From Frigoriflavimonas asaccharolytica (lineage in GTDB: Bacteria; Bacteroidota; Bacteroidia; Flavobacteriales; Weeksellaceae): a DNA stretch of 64,000 nucleotides. The notes under the pieces are model-generated. The model ran no database searches. It worked only from the letters and a program-made list of their open reading frames with translations, and was not told where the DNA came from. This document shows, one piece after another, positions 57,601 through 64,000 of the stretch (the stretch's first letter is position 1; every line of letters starts with the position of its first letter). The stretch is from assembly GCF_013294015.1 (NCBI RefSeq), contig NZ_JABSNO010000017.1, forward strand, positions 1 through 64,000, read 5' to 3'. The position numbers and the translations under genes are program-made.

Positions 57601-57861
57601 TGTTCTAGATGAAGCAGCATCTGTCCCACAGTTGTTAGAAGCTCCTGTTTCTGTAAGTTCCGAATTACCAATTACTTCATAATCATAATCTCCCACAATG
57701 GAGTAATAACTAGAAATTGGTGTATTGTTATTAGATTGACCTTTAATACTAATTGTGCTAAATAGACCTATCGCAAAAACAAGTAAAGCTAAAAATCCTT
57801 TATAACAGACCAAGGATGGACTGGAATAGGATTTTAAATTGTGTGAAAATTTGTTTTTCAT
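54631..57861 (-). CDS. Large Ig-repeat surface protein with conserved tail, module 1 (L1)
   Basis: A 1076-residue secreted protein. A long basic n-region precedes the hydrophobic core (FLALLVFAIGLFSTISI, about 23-39). Residues 50-330 form a beta domain (GDYDYEVIGNSELTETGAS; IVKAYVHWYGM; KIYLYDGLVSIYQI). Four Ig-like repeats of about 88 residues follow (TLTYQWFRNTVNS, LTYQWYRNTTNS, LSYALYRNTTNS, LSYQWYSNTINT, each with YTP and YYYAxVTGxC). Residues about 715-800 form another beta domain, then one more before the subtype A tail (KCLKLYDGSNWSCF). There are no thrombospondin motifs. It lies 393 bases after P1, much further than in other P-L pairs. Confidence 0.75.
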   Translation of the reverse strand: MKNKFSHNLKSYSSPSLVCYKGFLALLVFAIGLFSTISIKGQSNNNTPISSYYSIVGDYDYEVIGNSELTETGASNNCGTDAASSRTLSIPSGATIVKAYVHWYGMTRYENVGLNTYMPLGNISFKAPGASAVNLNATARPAYSSVNGSAVNYESKKVDVTSELQALANPNGTYTVDINGAYPSACALQQGNARAWTLTVVYTTTPGVSQKIYLYDGLVSIYQITSTTNVSGYAVPNSGSTAGTLTAVFLQGDPGLAGESCTISDPSFPSFPNDFGNSSSGSALDIDILTGNFTPGSTSMNIVTTTLQDLVIEAEYALKIPCPAPVIDIQPAANQTVCNPAPAIPLTIVASGAGTLTYQWFRNTVNSNTTGTAISGATSSTYTPPNSVNGTLYYYAQVTGACGSPTTSAISVVTVNKTTITGQPTPTQTVCQNDAPTNLSVTAVGPGLTYQWYRNTTNSTTGGTLITGATAATYTPSTATAGTLYYYAVVTGTCNSATSNTATVIVNAATVIVSASPATQTLCRNATPTNLSITATGTGTLSYALYRNTTNSTTGGTLIGTSSASTYTPPTNVVGTIYYYVIVTGTCGTATSGVSAVNVTASTAISAQPQSIQTICKDNIPVNLSVTASGTGTLSYQWYSNTINTATGGMLISGATTATYTPSTSAVGTKYYYSIVSGTCGSVTSTVSTVIVTSCISTAATCSNNGTFENSADDYMFFQIDPAQPSGATTYNVTATFGGNPATITLMNNSAATNINYGYGTYLKVLNGSLGSGDFTIIITPNNGGAAQNLTITNTGTCSTICLSNSTGNTITQYFYSPFSLTEINGSAIIPKFDEGASRKLTAVKVDYGITFNGDVDITNTNAASVTARFSQASDLTFDFAGFSAPVSQFVSIQNPTYPASQTFASGTTTFPFNTTYSSSNTYTSTANLANFIGVGSVPSSVTTFTGITIQGGGGTLNSLSKTKASYFYKVEYTYDCLLVCYNDANKTAAGVDTKHGITLLQKAGADSGNWPMIRKSGFTALESNTKGFVITRATTTQISNIVSPQEGMMVYDTVAKCLKLYDGSNWSCFVTPTCP

Positions 57862-58254
57862 ATTTGAGTTTTTAAAAATGTTTTGATGTTTATAAGTTTA
57901 GAGAGTAGAATTGCTGCAAGTGTTTGTTTAGAGCAATTGTACTTTAATCCTATAAAAAATAGGATTGTTTGTTTAACTAAAATTTGTCGAAATCTTTGGA
58001 CAGATAAGTAATGCAGAAAATATTTAAGAATCTATTTATTAAAGAAAATTACCATTCAGTATCAAACAATGATTCGTACATGATCTTCCCTTAAGAATCT
58101 ACTGAAGATTTAAGAGAATTACATGCTAAAATTTGAAGGTAAATCTTCTGCAGTGTTTTTTTTGAGAAAATTTGAAATATTAAATTAAAGGTGGCTATAA
58201 AGTTTTGGAAGAGTTGCACAGCAAAACACTTACACCAATTTGATAAATAATAAG
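57862..58254. other. P1-L1 spacer with leader hairpin
   Basis: It is about 390 bases where other P-L spacers are 38-59. No gene is seen. AGTAGAATTGCT (57904-57915) pairs with AGCAATTGTACT (57932-57943) with one mismatch, and AATCCTAT/ATAGGATT (57946-57966) forms a second small hairpin, both shortly before L1. Confidence 0.4.
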
Positions 58255-58836
58255 CTACACCAAAGGTGGAGGACGAGAAAATAGGAATTGTGAAAGTTCT
58301 GCAGTTTTAGAAAATTCTGCATTGTAAATATTTAATAAATAAACATACACTGGAACTGAAAATAAAGTGTAATGATTAGTTACTGTAGTTTTATTGGAAA
58401 AACTAGGGGTAAAAACAGAAATAGTATTATTAAACTTCATAGAAGTAGCAATACTCTGACTAGGTTCTGTTGGTGTAAAAATAAATTTTGACTTTATTTT
58501 TTTATGAGAAATATGAATAGCTGGTTTCTCCTCTATTTTAACAGTTAGCTCTTGCTCCAAAACTTTGAATTCTGAAACTTCTTTTACCAAATCCTTTTCT
58601 TCAGATTTTGGCAATTCTATAACTGTGGATGTTGCGGAAGCGTCAAAAATAACCGCATCACCAGAAATGTAGATAACTCCTTCTACTTGGTCTACAGGTT
58701 TATATCCTATAGCATTTGCACTAAGGAGCTGTGGAATTAAGAAGAGAGCAAATAAGAGAAAAAAGAAAGTTTTAGTAAATAATTTACTACCACTTTTTCT
58801 AAGTCTTACTCCTTCAAAAAAGAGATTTAATTTCAA
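58255..58836 (-). CDS. Secreted protein with C-terminal R-P-P-P motif, module 1 (P1)
   Basis: A 193-residue protein of no known family. Signal peptide core at about 24-41 (FFFLLFALFLIPQLLSANA). A beta motif GVIYISGDAVIFDAS (about 52-66) is close to that of P3. A charged segment follows (about 75-105), and the C-terminus is SQFLFSRPPPLV, a variant of the R-A-P-P end. It is the first gene of the array, 191 bases after the rplL terminator region. Confidence 0.55.
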   Translation of the reverse strand: MKLNLFFEGVRLRKSGSKLFTKTFFFLLFALFLIPQLLSANAIGYKPVDQVEGVIYISGDAVIFDASATSTVIELPKSEEKDLVKEVSEFKVLEQELTVKIEEKPAIHISHKKIKSKFIFTPTEPSQSIATSMKFNNTISVFTPSFSNKTTVTNHYTLFSVPVYVYLLNIYNAEFSKTAELSQFLFSRPPPLV

Positions 58837-58882
58837 GTTTGTTTTGTGTTAAAGTTGAATAAGATGATTATTCAATTTTGCG

Positions 58883-58890
58883 TAAATATA
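58883..58890 (-). promoter_or_regulatory. Possible -7 element for P1
   Basis: Minus strand TATATTTA, 46 bases before P1; same octamer and distance as for P4. One mismatch to TAnnTTTG. Confidence 0.25.
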
Positions 58891-59026
58891 CAAAGTTTTT
58901 TTAAAACTATAAAATTTATTTATAAAATTATTAGTTGTATTTTCTCAATAATGTAATTTTTAACTATTTTAAACTATTTAATTAATAGATAATTAAAAAT
59001 CTACGGGAAATTGAATTTATTTAACC

Positions 59027-59060
59027 AAAAAAAAGACCTTCTCTTGCGAGAAAGTCTTTT
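59027..59060 (-). terminator. Terminator after rplL
   Basis: AAGACCTTCTC (59033-59043) pairs with GAGAAAGTCTT (59048-59058) with one mismatch, and eight T follow on the minus strand. It ends the ribosomal-protein transcript before the array. Confidence 0.85.
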
Positions 59061-59079
59061 AAATTTAAGTGAGAGAGAA

Positions 59080-59448
59080 TTATTTCAATTCTACTTCTGC
59101 ACCAGCATCTTCTAATTGTTTTTTCAAAGCTTCTGCTTCGTCTTTAGAGATTGCTTCTTTGATAGCTGTTGGAGCAGAATCTACCATGTCTTTAGCTTCT
59201 TTCAAGCCTGCACCAGTAAGATCTTTTACCAATTTCACAACTGCTAATTTAGAAGCACCTGCAGCTTTCAAAATTACATCGAATTCTGTTTTTTCTTCAG
59301 CAGCGTCTCCACCACCTGCAGGACCTGCTACTACTGTTGCAGCTGCTGGTTCGATTCCGTACTCATCCTTAAGGATAGTAGCTAATTCGTTTACGTCTTT
59401 TACTGTTAAGTTTACTAGCGATTCCGCTAAATTTTTTAAATCTGACAT
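59080..59448 (-). CDS. rplL: 50S ribosomal protein L7/L12
   Basis: A 122-residue stalk protein of normal length. The N-terminal dimerisation region (about 1-32) is followed by an Ala/Gly/Pro hinge ([17 protein letters not shown]) and the globular C-terminal domain that contacts translation factors ([36 protein letters not shown]). It is 103 bases after rplJ. In most bacteria rpoB follows directly; here a terminator and the array do. Confidence 0.98.
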   Translation of the reverse strand: MSDLKNLAESLVNLTVKDVNELATILKDEYGIEPAAATVVAGPAGGGDAAEEKTEFDVILKAAGASKLAVVKLVKDLTGAGLKEAKDMVDSAPTAIKEAISKDEAEALKKQLEDAGAEVELK

Positions 59449-59551
59449 TTTGTAATGTTTTTAGTTTGTTGAACGATTTATTTGAGTTTGTTTTGAGTCT
59501 GTTTTAGCTTCTGGCTATAGACCATCAGCGTTTGGATTTTCAATCCTTTTT

Positions 59552-60139
59552 TTATTCTGCAGCTGGAGTTTCTGCGCTTGCTTCTGGAGCAGCTGCTTCT
59601 TCTGTTGCTGGAGCTTCAGTTGCTACTTCTTCAGTAGTTTCTTCTGCTTTATCAGATGCGTTTTCTTTGTTTTGCAACGCAGAAAGTACATTTCTAATTG
59701 GAGATTGTAGCAATCCGATGATTTCACCAATCATCTCTTCTTTAGATTTGATATTTGCTAGTGTTTCCAATTGATCATCACCTACATATACAACTGAATC
59801 CAAAACCGCAGATTTCAAAGCAGGATATTCCGCTTTTTTTCTGAAGTCTTTCATCAATTTTGCTGGTGCGTTTGCAATTTCGGAAGTCATTACAGCTGTA
59901 TTGCCTTTCAAAGTGGCATATACTTCGGAGTAATCTACTCCTTCCATACTTTCCATTGCTTTTTGCAATAAGGTGTTCTTCACCACTTTCATGGTAATGT
60001 TTCCTTTGAATGCTAATCTTCTGAAATTTGAAGTTTGCAATGCATTCATCCCTTCCAGATTTGCTATATATACATTTTTAGCATCCTGCAAAAGGTCTTT
60101 TATATCTTGTATTACTAATACTTTATCTTCTTTTGTCAT
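59552..60139 (-). CDS. rplJ: 50S ribosomal protein L10
   Basis: A 195-residue protein that anchors L7/L12 dimers on the 23S rRNA stalk base and normally represses its own operon. The core is residues 1-165 (NVYIANLEGMNALQTSNFRR, VVKNTLLQKAME). The end (about 165-195) is an Ala/Glu/Thr/Pro-rich acidic extension common in Bacteroidota. It lies 13 bases after rplA. Confidence 0.97.
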   Translation of the reverse strand: MTKEDKVLVIQDIKDLLQDAKNVYIANLEGMNALQTSNFRRLAFKGNITMKVVKNTLLQKAMESMEGVDYSEVYATLKGNTAVMTSEIANAPAKLMKDFRKKAEYPALKSAVLDSVVYVGDDQLETLANIKSKEEMIGEIIGLLQSPIRNVLSALQNKENASDKAEETTEEVATEAPATEEAAAPEASAETPAAE

Positions 60140-60152
60140 TGTCTTTCAGGTT

Positions 60153-60845
60153 TTAGTTTGCAGATTTAGTATCAATTGATATTCCTGGGCTCATTGTAGA
60201 AGACATATTAATGCTTTTTACATAAATACCTTTCGCTGCTGTTGGTTTCAATTTCATCAATGTAGAGAGCAATTCGCTAGCATTTTCTTTAATCTGCTGA
60301 GCATCAAAAGAAACTTTACCAATTCCTGCATGGATGATACCATACTTATCTACTTTAAAATCAATTTTACCAGCTTTCACTTCTGCAACTGCTTTTCCGA
60401 TGTCCATAGTTACGGTACCAGATTTTGGATTTGGCATCAAACCTCTTGGTCCTAATACTCTACCCAAAGGTCCTAGTTTCCCCATAACTGCTGGCATTGT
60501 AACGATAACGTCTACATCTGTCCAACCGTCTTTAATTTTTTGAAGATACTCGTCTAAACCAACATAATCTGCACCAGCTGCTGTAGCTTCTGCTTCTTTG
60601 TCTGGTGTTACTAATGCAAGTACTTTCACGTCTTTACCTGTACCATGTGGAAGAGATACGACACCTCTTACCATTTGGTTTGCTTTTCTTGGATCTACAC
60701 CCAATCTAACAGCGATATCTACAGAAGCATCAAATTTTGCAATATTTACTTCCTTCACCAAAGCCGAAGCTTCTTCTAGGTTGTACATTTTGTTACTGTC
60801 TATTTTACCAGCCGCTTCTTTTAGTTTTTTTGTCAATTTTGCCAT
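60153..60845 (-). CDS. rplA: 50S ribosomal protein L1
   Basis: A 230-residue rRNA-binding protein of the mobile L1 stalk. The two-domain core is seen in [31 protein letters not shown] and the C-terminal [15 protein letters not shown]. Length is normal. It starts 11 bases after rplK in the same operon. Confidence 0.98.
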   Translation of the reverse strand: MAKLTKKLKEAAGKIDSNKMYNLEEASALVKEVNIAKFDASVDIAVRLGVDPRKANQMVRGVVSLPHGTGKDVKVLALVTPDKEAEATAAGADYVGLDEYLQKIKDGWTDVDVIVTMPAVMGKLGPLGRVLGPRGLMPNPKSGTVTMDIGKAVAEVKAGKIDFKVDKYGIIHAGIGKVSFDAQQIKENASELLSTLMKLKPTAAKGIYVKSINMSSTMSPGISIDTKSAN

Positions 60846-60856
60846 TGTTCTATGTA

Positions 60857-61300
60857 TTAAGCGTTTTTAGGTTTAGTTCCAGATACTTTTAATCCCATAG
60901 ATCTTGCAGTTCCTGCAACCATTGTTAATGCAGAATCCATTGTGAAACAATTAAGATCTGCCATTTTATCTGTAGCGATCGTTTTAATTTGTTCCCAAGA
61001 AACTGTCCCTACCTTCACACGGTTTGGCTCACCAGAACCTTTAGTCAATTTTGCAGCAGCCATAAGCTGTGCAGCAGCAGGTGGAGTTTTGATTACGAAA
61101 TCAAAAGATTTGTCTTCGTATACGGTAATAGTTACCGGCAAAACCACTCCTGGCTTGTCTTGAGTTCTTCCATTAAATTGTTTACAAAACTCCATAATGT
61201 TCACACCTGCAGAACCTAATGCAGGTCCAACTGGTGGAGATGGGTTTGCAGCTCCTCCTTTTACTTGGAGCTTTACCATTTTAAAGACTTTTTTAGCCAT
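60857..61300 (-). CDS. rplK: 50S ribosomal protein L11
   Basis: A 147-residue protein of normal length. The N-terminal domain has the proline-rich [20 protein letters not shown] and the C-terminal domain binds 23S rRNA at the GTPase centre ([14 protein letters not shown]). First gene of rplKAJL here. The usual upstream neighbours secE and nusG are not next to it; GLPGLI genes are. Confidence 0.98.
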   Translation of the reverse strand: MAKKVFKMVKLQVKGGAANPSPPVGPALGSAGVNIMEFCKQFNGRTQDKPGVVLPVTITVYEDKSFDFVIKTPPAAAQLMAAAKLTKGSGEPNRVKVGTVSWEQIKTIATDKMADLNCFTMDSALTMVAGTARSMGLKVSGTKPKNA

Positions 61301-61400
61301 TTTAAATATTTTTATTTTAATTAATAAATTTATGAATGTGGAAGCATTAATAAATCCGATAGAATCTGCATCTCATATTTAGACTCTACATTTCGGACTG

Positions 61401-61431
61401 CAAAATTAGGAATATTATTTTGATTGAGCAA
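61401..61431 (-). promoter_or_regulatory. rplK operon promoter
   Basis: Minus strand TTG (61431-61429), 20 bases, then TAATTTTG (61408-61401): a good Bacteroidota -33/-7 pair. It is followed by CAGTCC, giving the same TTTTGCAGTCC as at the rpoB promoter. The leader would be about 95 bases. Confidence 0.6.
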
Positions 61432-61525
61432 GAGGGTTGGAATATTTGTTTTTATTATAAAATTTTAGGGTAAAAAAAAACGCTTAATAAAATTTGTGCT
61501 CATAAAGTAATCACTTCAATTAATA

Positions 61526-61556
61526 AAAAAAAGCTGCATTATGCAGCTTTTTTTTA
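61526..61556 (-). terminator. Terminator after the GLPGLI pair
   Basis: AGCTGCAT and ATGCAGCT (61532-61548) form a perfect stem with A and T runs on the sides, so it may work in both directions. Confidence 0.85.
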
Positions 61557-61587
61557 TAAATCTAATATTGATAATATTAAAAATATA

Positions 61588-62415
61588 TTATTTAAATTCT
61601 ACTTTCTCATCCAATTCTATAGGATTATTATACCTTTTCATTTTGGTTTGAATCTGCTTTTCAACTTCACGATAATCGTTTGCGGTATATTCTTGTCCGT
61701 TCTCACCAACCATTCTTGCATTACCATCTTTATATTCTGGAATAGGATTATTATAATAGTTAAATAGAATTTTTTGCCAATCTAGAAGTTTTATTTCAAA
61801 TTTATTTTTACCTAAATATTTTTCTAAAATATTTTCCTTGTCCACATTATCTAGTAGATTTTTGTTCTCTACAAAAGTAAAATGATAGTCATTTGCATTA
61901 TCATAAACTTCCAAAACTAAACCTGGTAAATCATAAAATATATATGGACCATAAGGTAGTGGAATTTCATTTGTAAACCAAGCTGTCCATTTTCTTCCTC
62001 CATAATTTGTAGTTGCTTTTTGTACACTAAATTTTCCAATTACTTTTTTATCATCAGATAAAATCCATTTTAATTTTATTTTTTTTGGATAATAGTATGT
62101 TGCCATGGACATGCTGTTAATAAAAATATAATCTTCATTTTCTTTCTTAGTAATGATTTTTTTAAAATTTGGATATGCAAATTTGTAAGTATTGTGAGCC
62201 TTATTCAAAGAATCTACTTTTAAATACTCATTGCTGTAGAAAGTGCAACTATTTTTATTAATATCTAAAACTGTTACATCTTTAACTGTTAAACTCGAAT
62301 CTAGTTTCATAGAAACAATAAAAAAGAATCTTTGTGTTTGAGCATTGCAAATTACACAAAAGCATATAAATATTAATGAAAGAAAAAATTTGTTCTTTTT
62401 ATTTATTACAATCAT
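61588..62415 (-). CDS. GLPGLI family protein (second of pair)
   Basis: A 275-residue secreted protein with a signal peptide ending CVICNAQ (about 25). The family signature, an aromatic TAWFT followed by IPLPYGPYIFYDLPGLVLEV, is at about 160-185, with Y-H-F-T-F strands after it. The GLPGLI family is specific to Bacteroidota and has no established function; members are presumed periplasmic or surface proteins. It overlaps the upstream paralogue by 17 bases, so the pair is an operon. Confidence 0.8.
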   Translation of the reverse strand: MIVINKKNKFFLSLIFICFCVICNAQTQRFFFIVSMKLDSSLTVKDVTVLDINKNSCTFYSNEYLKVDSLNKAHNTYKFAYPNFKKIITKKENEDYIFINSMSMATYYYPKKIKLKWILSDDKKVIGKFSVQKATTNYGGRKWTAWFTNEIPLPYGPYIFYDLPGLVLEVYDNANDYHFTFVENKNLLDNVDKENILEKYLGKNKFEIKLLDWQKILFNYYNNPIPEYKDGNARMVGENGQEYTANDYREVEKQIQTKMKRYNNPIELDEKVEFK

Positions 62416-63169
62416 CGCAGTTTAAATTTTTAAATTTGGTTTTATATTTTTCGTCTGTAATATTTAAATTTAACTTATCCTCTAACATTTTAATTTGATT
62501 CTCCAGAACAGTATTGTATTCAGAACGTGTTACAGATTTTGAAAAATCGTATTTACTTGTATAAGATAATATTTCTTTATTAGCTTGATGTACATCTAAC
62601 TGAATATTTACAGCCAGTAAATGTAGCTTTGTCTTATCGCATTTTAATTCTAATATCATTCCATCTAAACCATTAAATTTTAAAGGACCATAAGATGCTG
62701 GGATTTCTTGTGTAAACCATGCCACATAATCATTATCATAGATTGAACAAATCGCTTTTTGGCATTTATAGCCTAAAATAGTTTTAGTTTCGTTAGCAAA
62801 AATCCAATTGAATTTTGGAGAATCTATTATGAGATTTTCAATATTATCATTTATTATATTACCATAAAAGTTCCTTGATTTGCTATCAAAAATTATAAAT
62901 CGCTTTTTATTAGCAATACTATCAATCGAATTTGAGGGGTAAACAATTGATCCATCAGTTTCCCTATTTACTTTTGTATTTTGGTCAATTGATTTTATGA
63001 TATATAAAGATTGTTTATCATTGAAAAAGAGCTCGCCTTCAACATTCTTAATTTTGATATTTTCAATTTGCGCTTCAAAAACAATTTTTCCTTTTAAATT
63101 TTGCGATTTACATGAGAAAAAAAAGGTGAAAATTAAAAATATAAATATTTTTAAATTAATATTTGTCAT
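62399..63169 (-). CDS. GLPGLI family lipoprotein-like protein (first of pair)
   Basis: A 256-residue secreted paralogue of the next gene. The N-terminus (IFIFLIFTFFFSCKSQ) has a possible lipobox F-F-S-C at about 19. The signature region reads YVAWFTQEIPASYGPLKF then GLDGMILEL (about 157-182), a divergent form of G-L-P-G-L-I. The C-terminus has CDDC. It begins only about 15 bases after the hairpin that ends the preceding gene. Confidence 0.75.
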   Translation of the reverse strand: MTNINLKIFIFLIFTFFFSCKSQNLKGKIVFEAQIENIKIKNVEGELFFNDKQSLYIIKSIDQNTKVNRETDGSIVYPSNSIDSIANKKRFIIFDSKSRNFYGNIINDNIENLIIDSPKFNWIFANETKTILGYKCQKAICSIYDNDYVAWFTQEIPASYGPLKFNGLDGMILELKCDKTKLHLLAVNIQLDVHQANKEILSYTSKYDFSKSVTRSEYNTVLENQIKMLEDKLNLNITDEKYKTKFKNLNCDDCNK

Positions 63170-63171
63170 TT

Positions 63172-63204
63172 AAAAAAAAATTAAGCTTCCAAAAAATGGA
63201 AGCT
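63172..63204 (-). terminator. Terminator after the 111-residue gene
   Basis: AGCTTCC (63184-63190) pairs with GGAAGCT (63198-63204); a T-rich run follows on the minus strand directly before the next gene. Confidence 0.65.
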
Positions 63205-63215
63205 GTTAATAAAAT

Positions 63216-63551
63216 TTAAGAAGTACTCATTGTTGGAGCTTGCGGTCCTGTTGTTGGACATGCTACTTCTATCCATTCACTGCAGATTCTATACTCTGTA
63301 GTAGATCCATCTGCATTTTGAACTGTTTTTGTGTTACAAGTTCTATACTCGCATGTAGGCGGTAAGTTTTTATGAGTTATAGTTCTATACTCTACAGATA
63401 CCCTACCTTCTTCCATTGAATTACTTTCTATAGTTTTAATAGAATTTATTTCTTTAGAAGGACCTTCAGAAATTGAAGGATTGCTTGCAACATTAGTTCC
63501 AAAAGACATGCTGCCAACAAGCAATCCCATGGAAAAAAATAATTTGTTCAT
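63216..63551 (-). CDS. Small secreted Cys-containing protein, unknown
   Basis: A 111-residue protein with a signal peptide at about 1-18 (MNKLFFSMGLLVGSMSFG). The mature part has four cysteines (PTCEYRTCNT; YRICSEW; VACPTT) and three E-Y-R-x-(I/C) pieces, VEYRTIT, CEYRTCN and TEYRICS, an internal near-repeat. The C-terminus is Pro/Thr/Ser-rich. It matches no family I recognise. It is upstream of the GLPGLI pair on the same strand, but a hairpin separates them. Confidence 0.55.
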   Translation of the reverse strand: MNKLFFSMGLLVGSMSFGTNVASNPSISEGPSKEINSIKTIESNSMEEGRVSVEYRTITHKNLPPTCEYRTCNTKTVQNADGSTTEYRICSEWIEVACPTTGPQAPTMSTS

Positions 63552-63819
63552 AATAAAAATTTAATTTGTGAACTATAAAAGTAAAACTAAAATTAAAATT
63601 AAAATTATGCAAGTTTTTTCTAATAAATTTTAATTTAATTTTTTTTAGTATAATTGTGTAGTTCTTGCAAATTTTAAAAAATGAATTGAACTTGTAATTA
63701 AATTGTGAAATACATTTTAAATTGTAATCAGATCAAAACTTAAAATTTTTCTTCTTTACATATTTTGGTAACATCTTTGTTGCAACAAAATCAGAATTAT
63801 TAATAATCAAAAAAATAAA

Positions 63820-64000
63820 ATGAAAAGAACAGCAACAGCCGTTTGGAACGGTACCATTAAAGAAGGAAAAGGAAACATCACCACTTCCAGCGAAGTTTTA
63901 AACGAAGCACCTTATTCTTATAATTCAAGATTTAAAGATGGACCGGGAACAAATCCCGAAGAATTAATTGCCTCTGCACACGCAGGATGTTTCACCATGA
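63820..64000 (+). CDS. OsmC family peroxidase-like protein, 5' part
   Basis: The first 60 codons are inside the window. MKRTATAVWNGTIKEGKG is followed by GPGTNPEELIASAHAGCFTM, the OsmC signature whose cysteine (G-C-F) is the peroxidatic residue reducing organic hydroperoxides. The second catalytic cysteine lies outside the window. Confidence 0.88.
   Translation, partial: MKRTATAVWNGTIKEGKGNITTSSEVLNEAPYSYNSRFKDGPGTNPEELIASAHAGCFTM

Noticed and set aside
17191-57861. Invertible shufflon or phase-variation locus
   Set aside because: All modules point the same way, no inverted recombination sites flank the tails and no recombinase gene is in the window. Recombination between copies is possible but not programmed inversion.
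17191-57861. Prophage with tail-fibre genes
   Set aside because: The GMMVY-type motif also occurs in fibre-like proteins, but there are no capsid, portal, terminase, lysis or integrase genes and all L, S and P proteins have signal peptides.

Overview
The window looks like the chromosome of a low-GC member of the Bacteroidota, most likely class Flavobacteriia (a Chryseobacterium/Weeksellaceae-like organism). This rests on a DUF3467 gene directly after rpoC, GLPGLI-family proteins, a TPR-AraC regulator, an outer-membrane beta-barrel TonB receptor, and promoters of the Bacteroidota type (TAnnTTTG). No rRNA, tRNA or CRISPR array was seen. I do not name a species.

Layout. 1-2036 is accessory DNA: the start of an IS1182-type transposase (leaving the window at base 1), then a two-gene segment (a TauD-like dioxygenase and a HEPN/zinc-ribbon protein) bounded by ACGTTA-type direct repeats and followed by a 137-base imperfect inverted repeat that resembles an integron attC site. 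2343-8031 holds an NhaC-type antiporter, a LytS/LytT-like two-component pair and a TonB-dependent receptor. 8103-16740 is DUF3467-rpoC-rpoB on the minus strand, with an imperfect inverted repeat at each of the three gene borders. 59080-61300 is rplL-rplJ-rplA-rplK on the same strand. 61588-63551 has two GLPGLI proteins and a small secreted protein, and an OsmC-like gene runs off the right edge.

The remarkable part is 17191-58836. The usually compact rplKAJL-rpoBC cluster is split by about 42 kb holding nine tandem copies of a two-gene module, all on the minus strand. Each module has a large secreted protein (here L, 365-1332 aa) followed by a small secreted protein (here S, 173-186 aa). The L bodies differ completely (cadherin-like repeats, IgGFc-binding-like domain, Ig-like repeats, thrombospondin type 3 calcium motifs, beta-propeller-like, glycine-rich, SprB-like repeats), but all end in the same cysteine-containing tail of about 100 residues. 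S proteins carry two copies of a motif that occurs once in the L tail. Four modules (1, 5, 6, 8) begin with a third secreted protein (here P) ending in R-A-P-P or a similar motif. Most L-S spacers hold a hairpin 27-34 bases before the S start, and eight of nine S genes end at an intrinsic terminator. L-tail subtype and S subtype co-vary, which suggests cognate pairs. Modules are numbered 1 to 9 in transcription order, from rplL (high coordinates) towards rpoB.

Inside the array, between modules 7 and 8, lie a TPR-AraC membrane regulator on the opposite strand and a divergent small lipoprotein, a plausible local control unit. Two decayed module fragments (32663-32860 and 47275-47631) show that the array gains and loses members. 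rplL has its own terminator and rpoB its own promoter-like site, whose TTTTGCAGTCC is shared with the rplK promoter, so the array seems insulated from the essential genes on both sides. My working view is a locus of diversified two-component surface proteins; function, secretion route and partner binding are inference.
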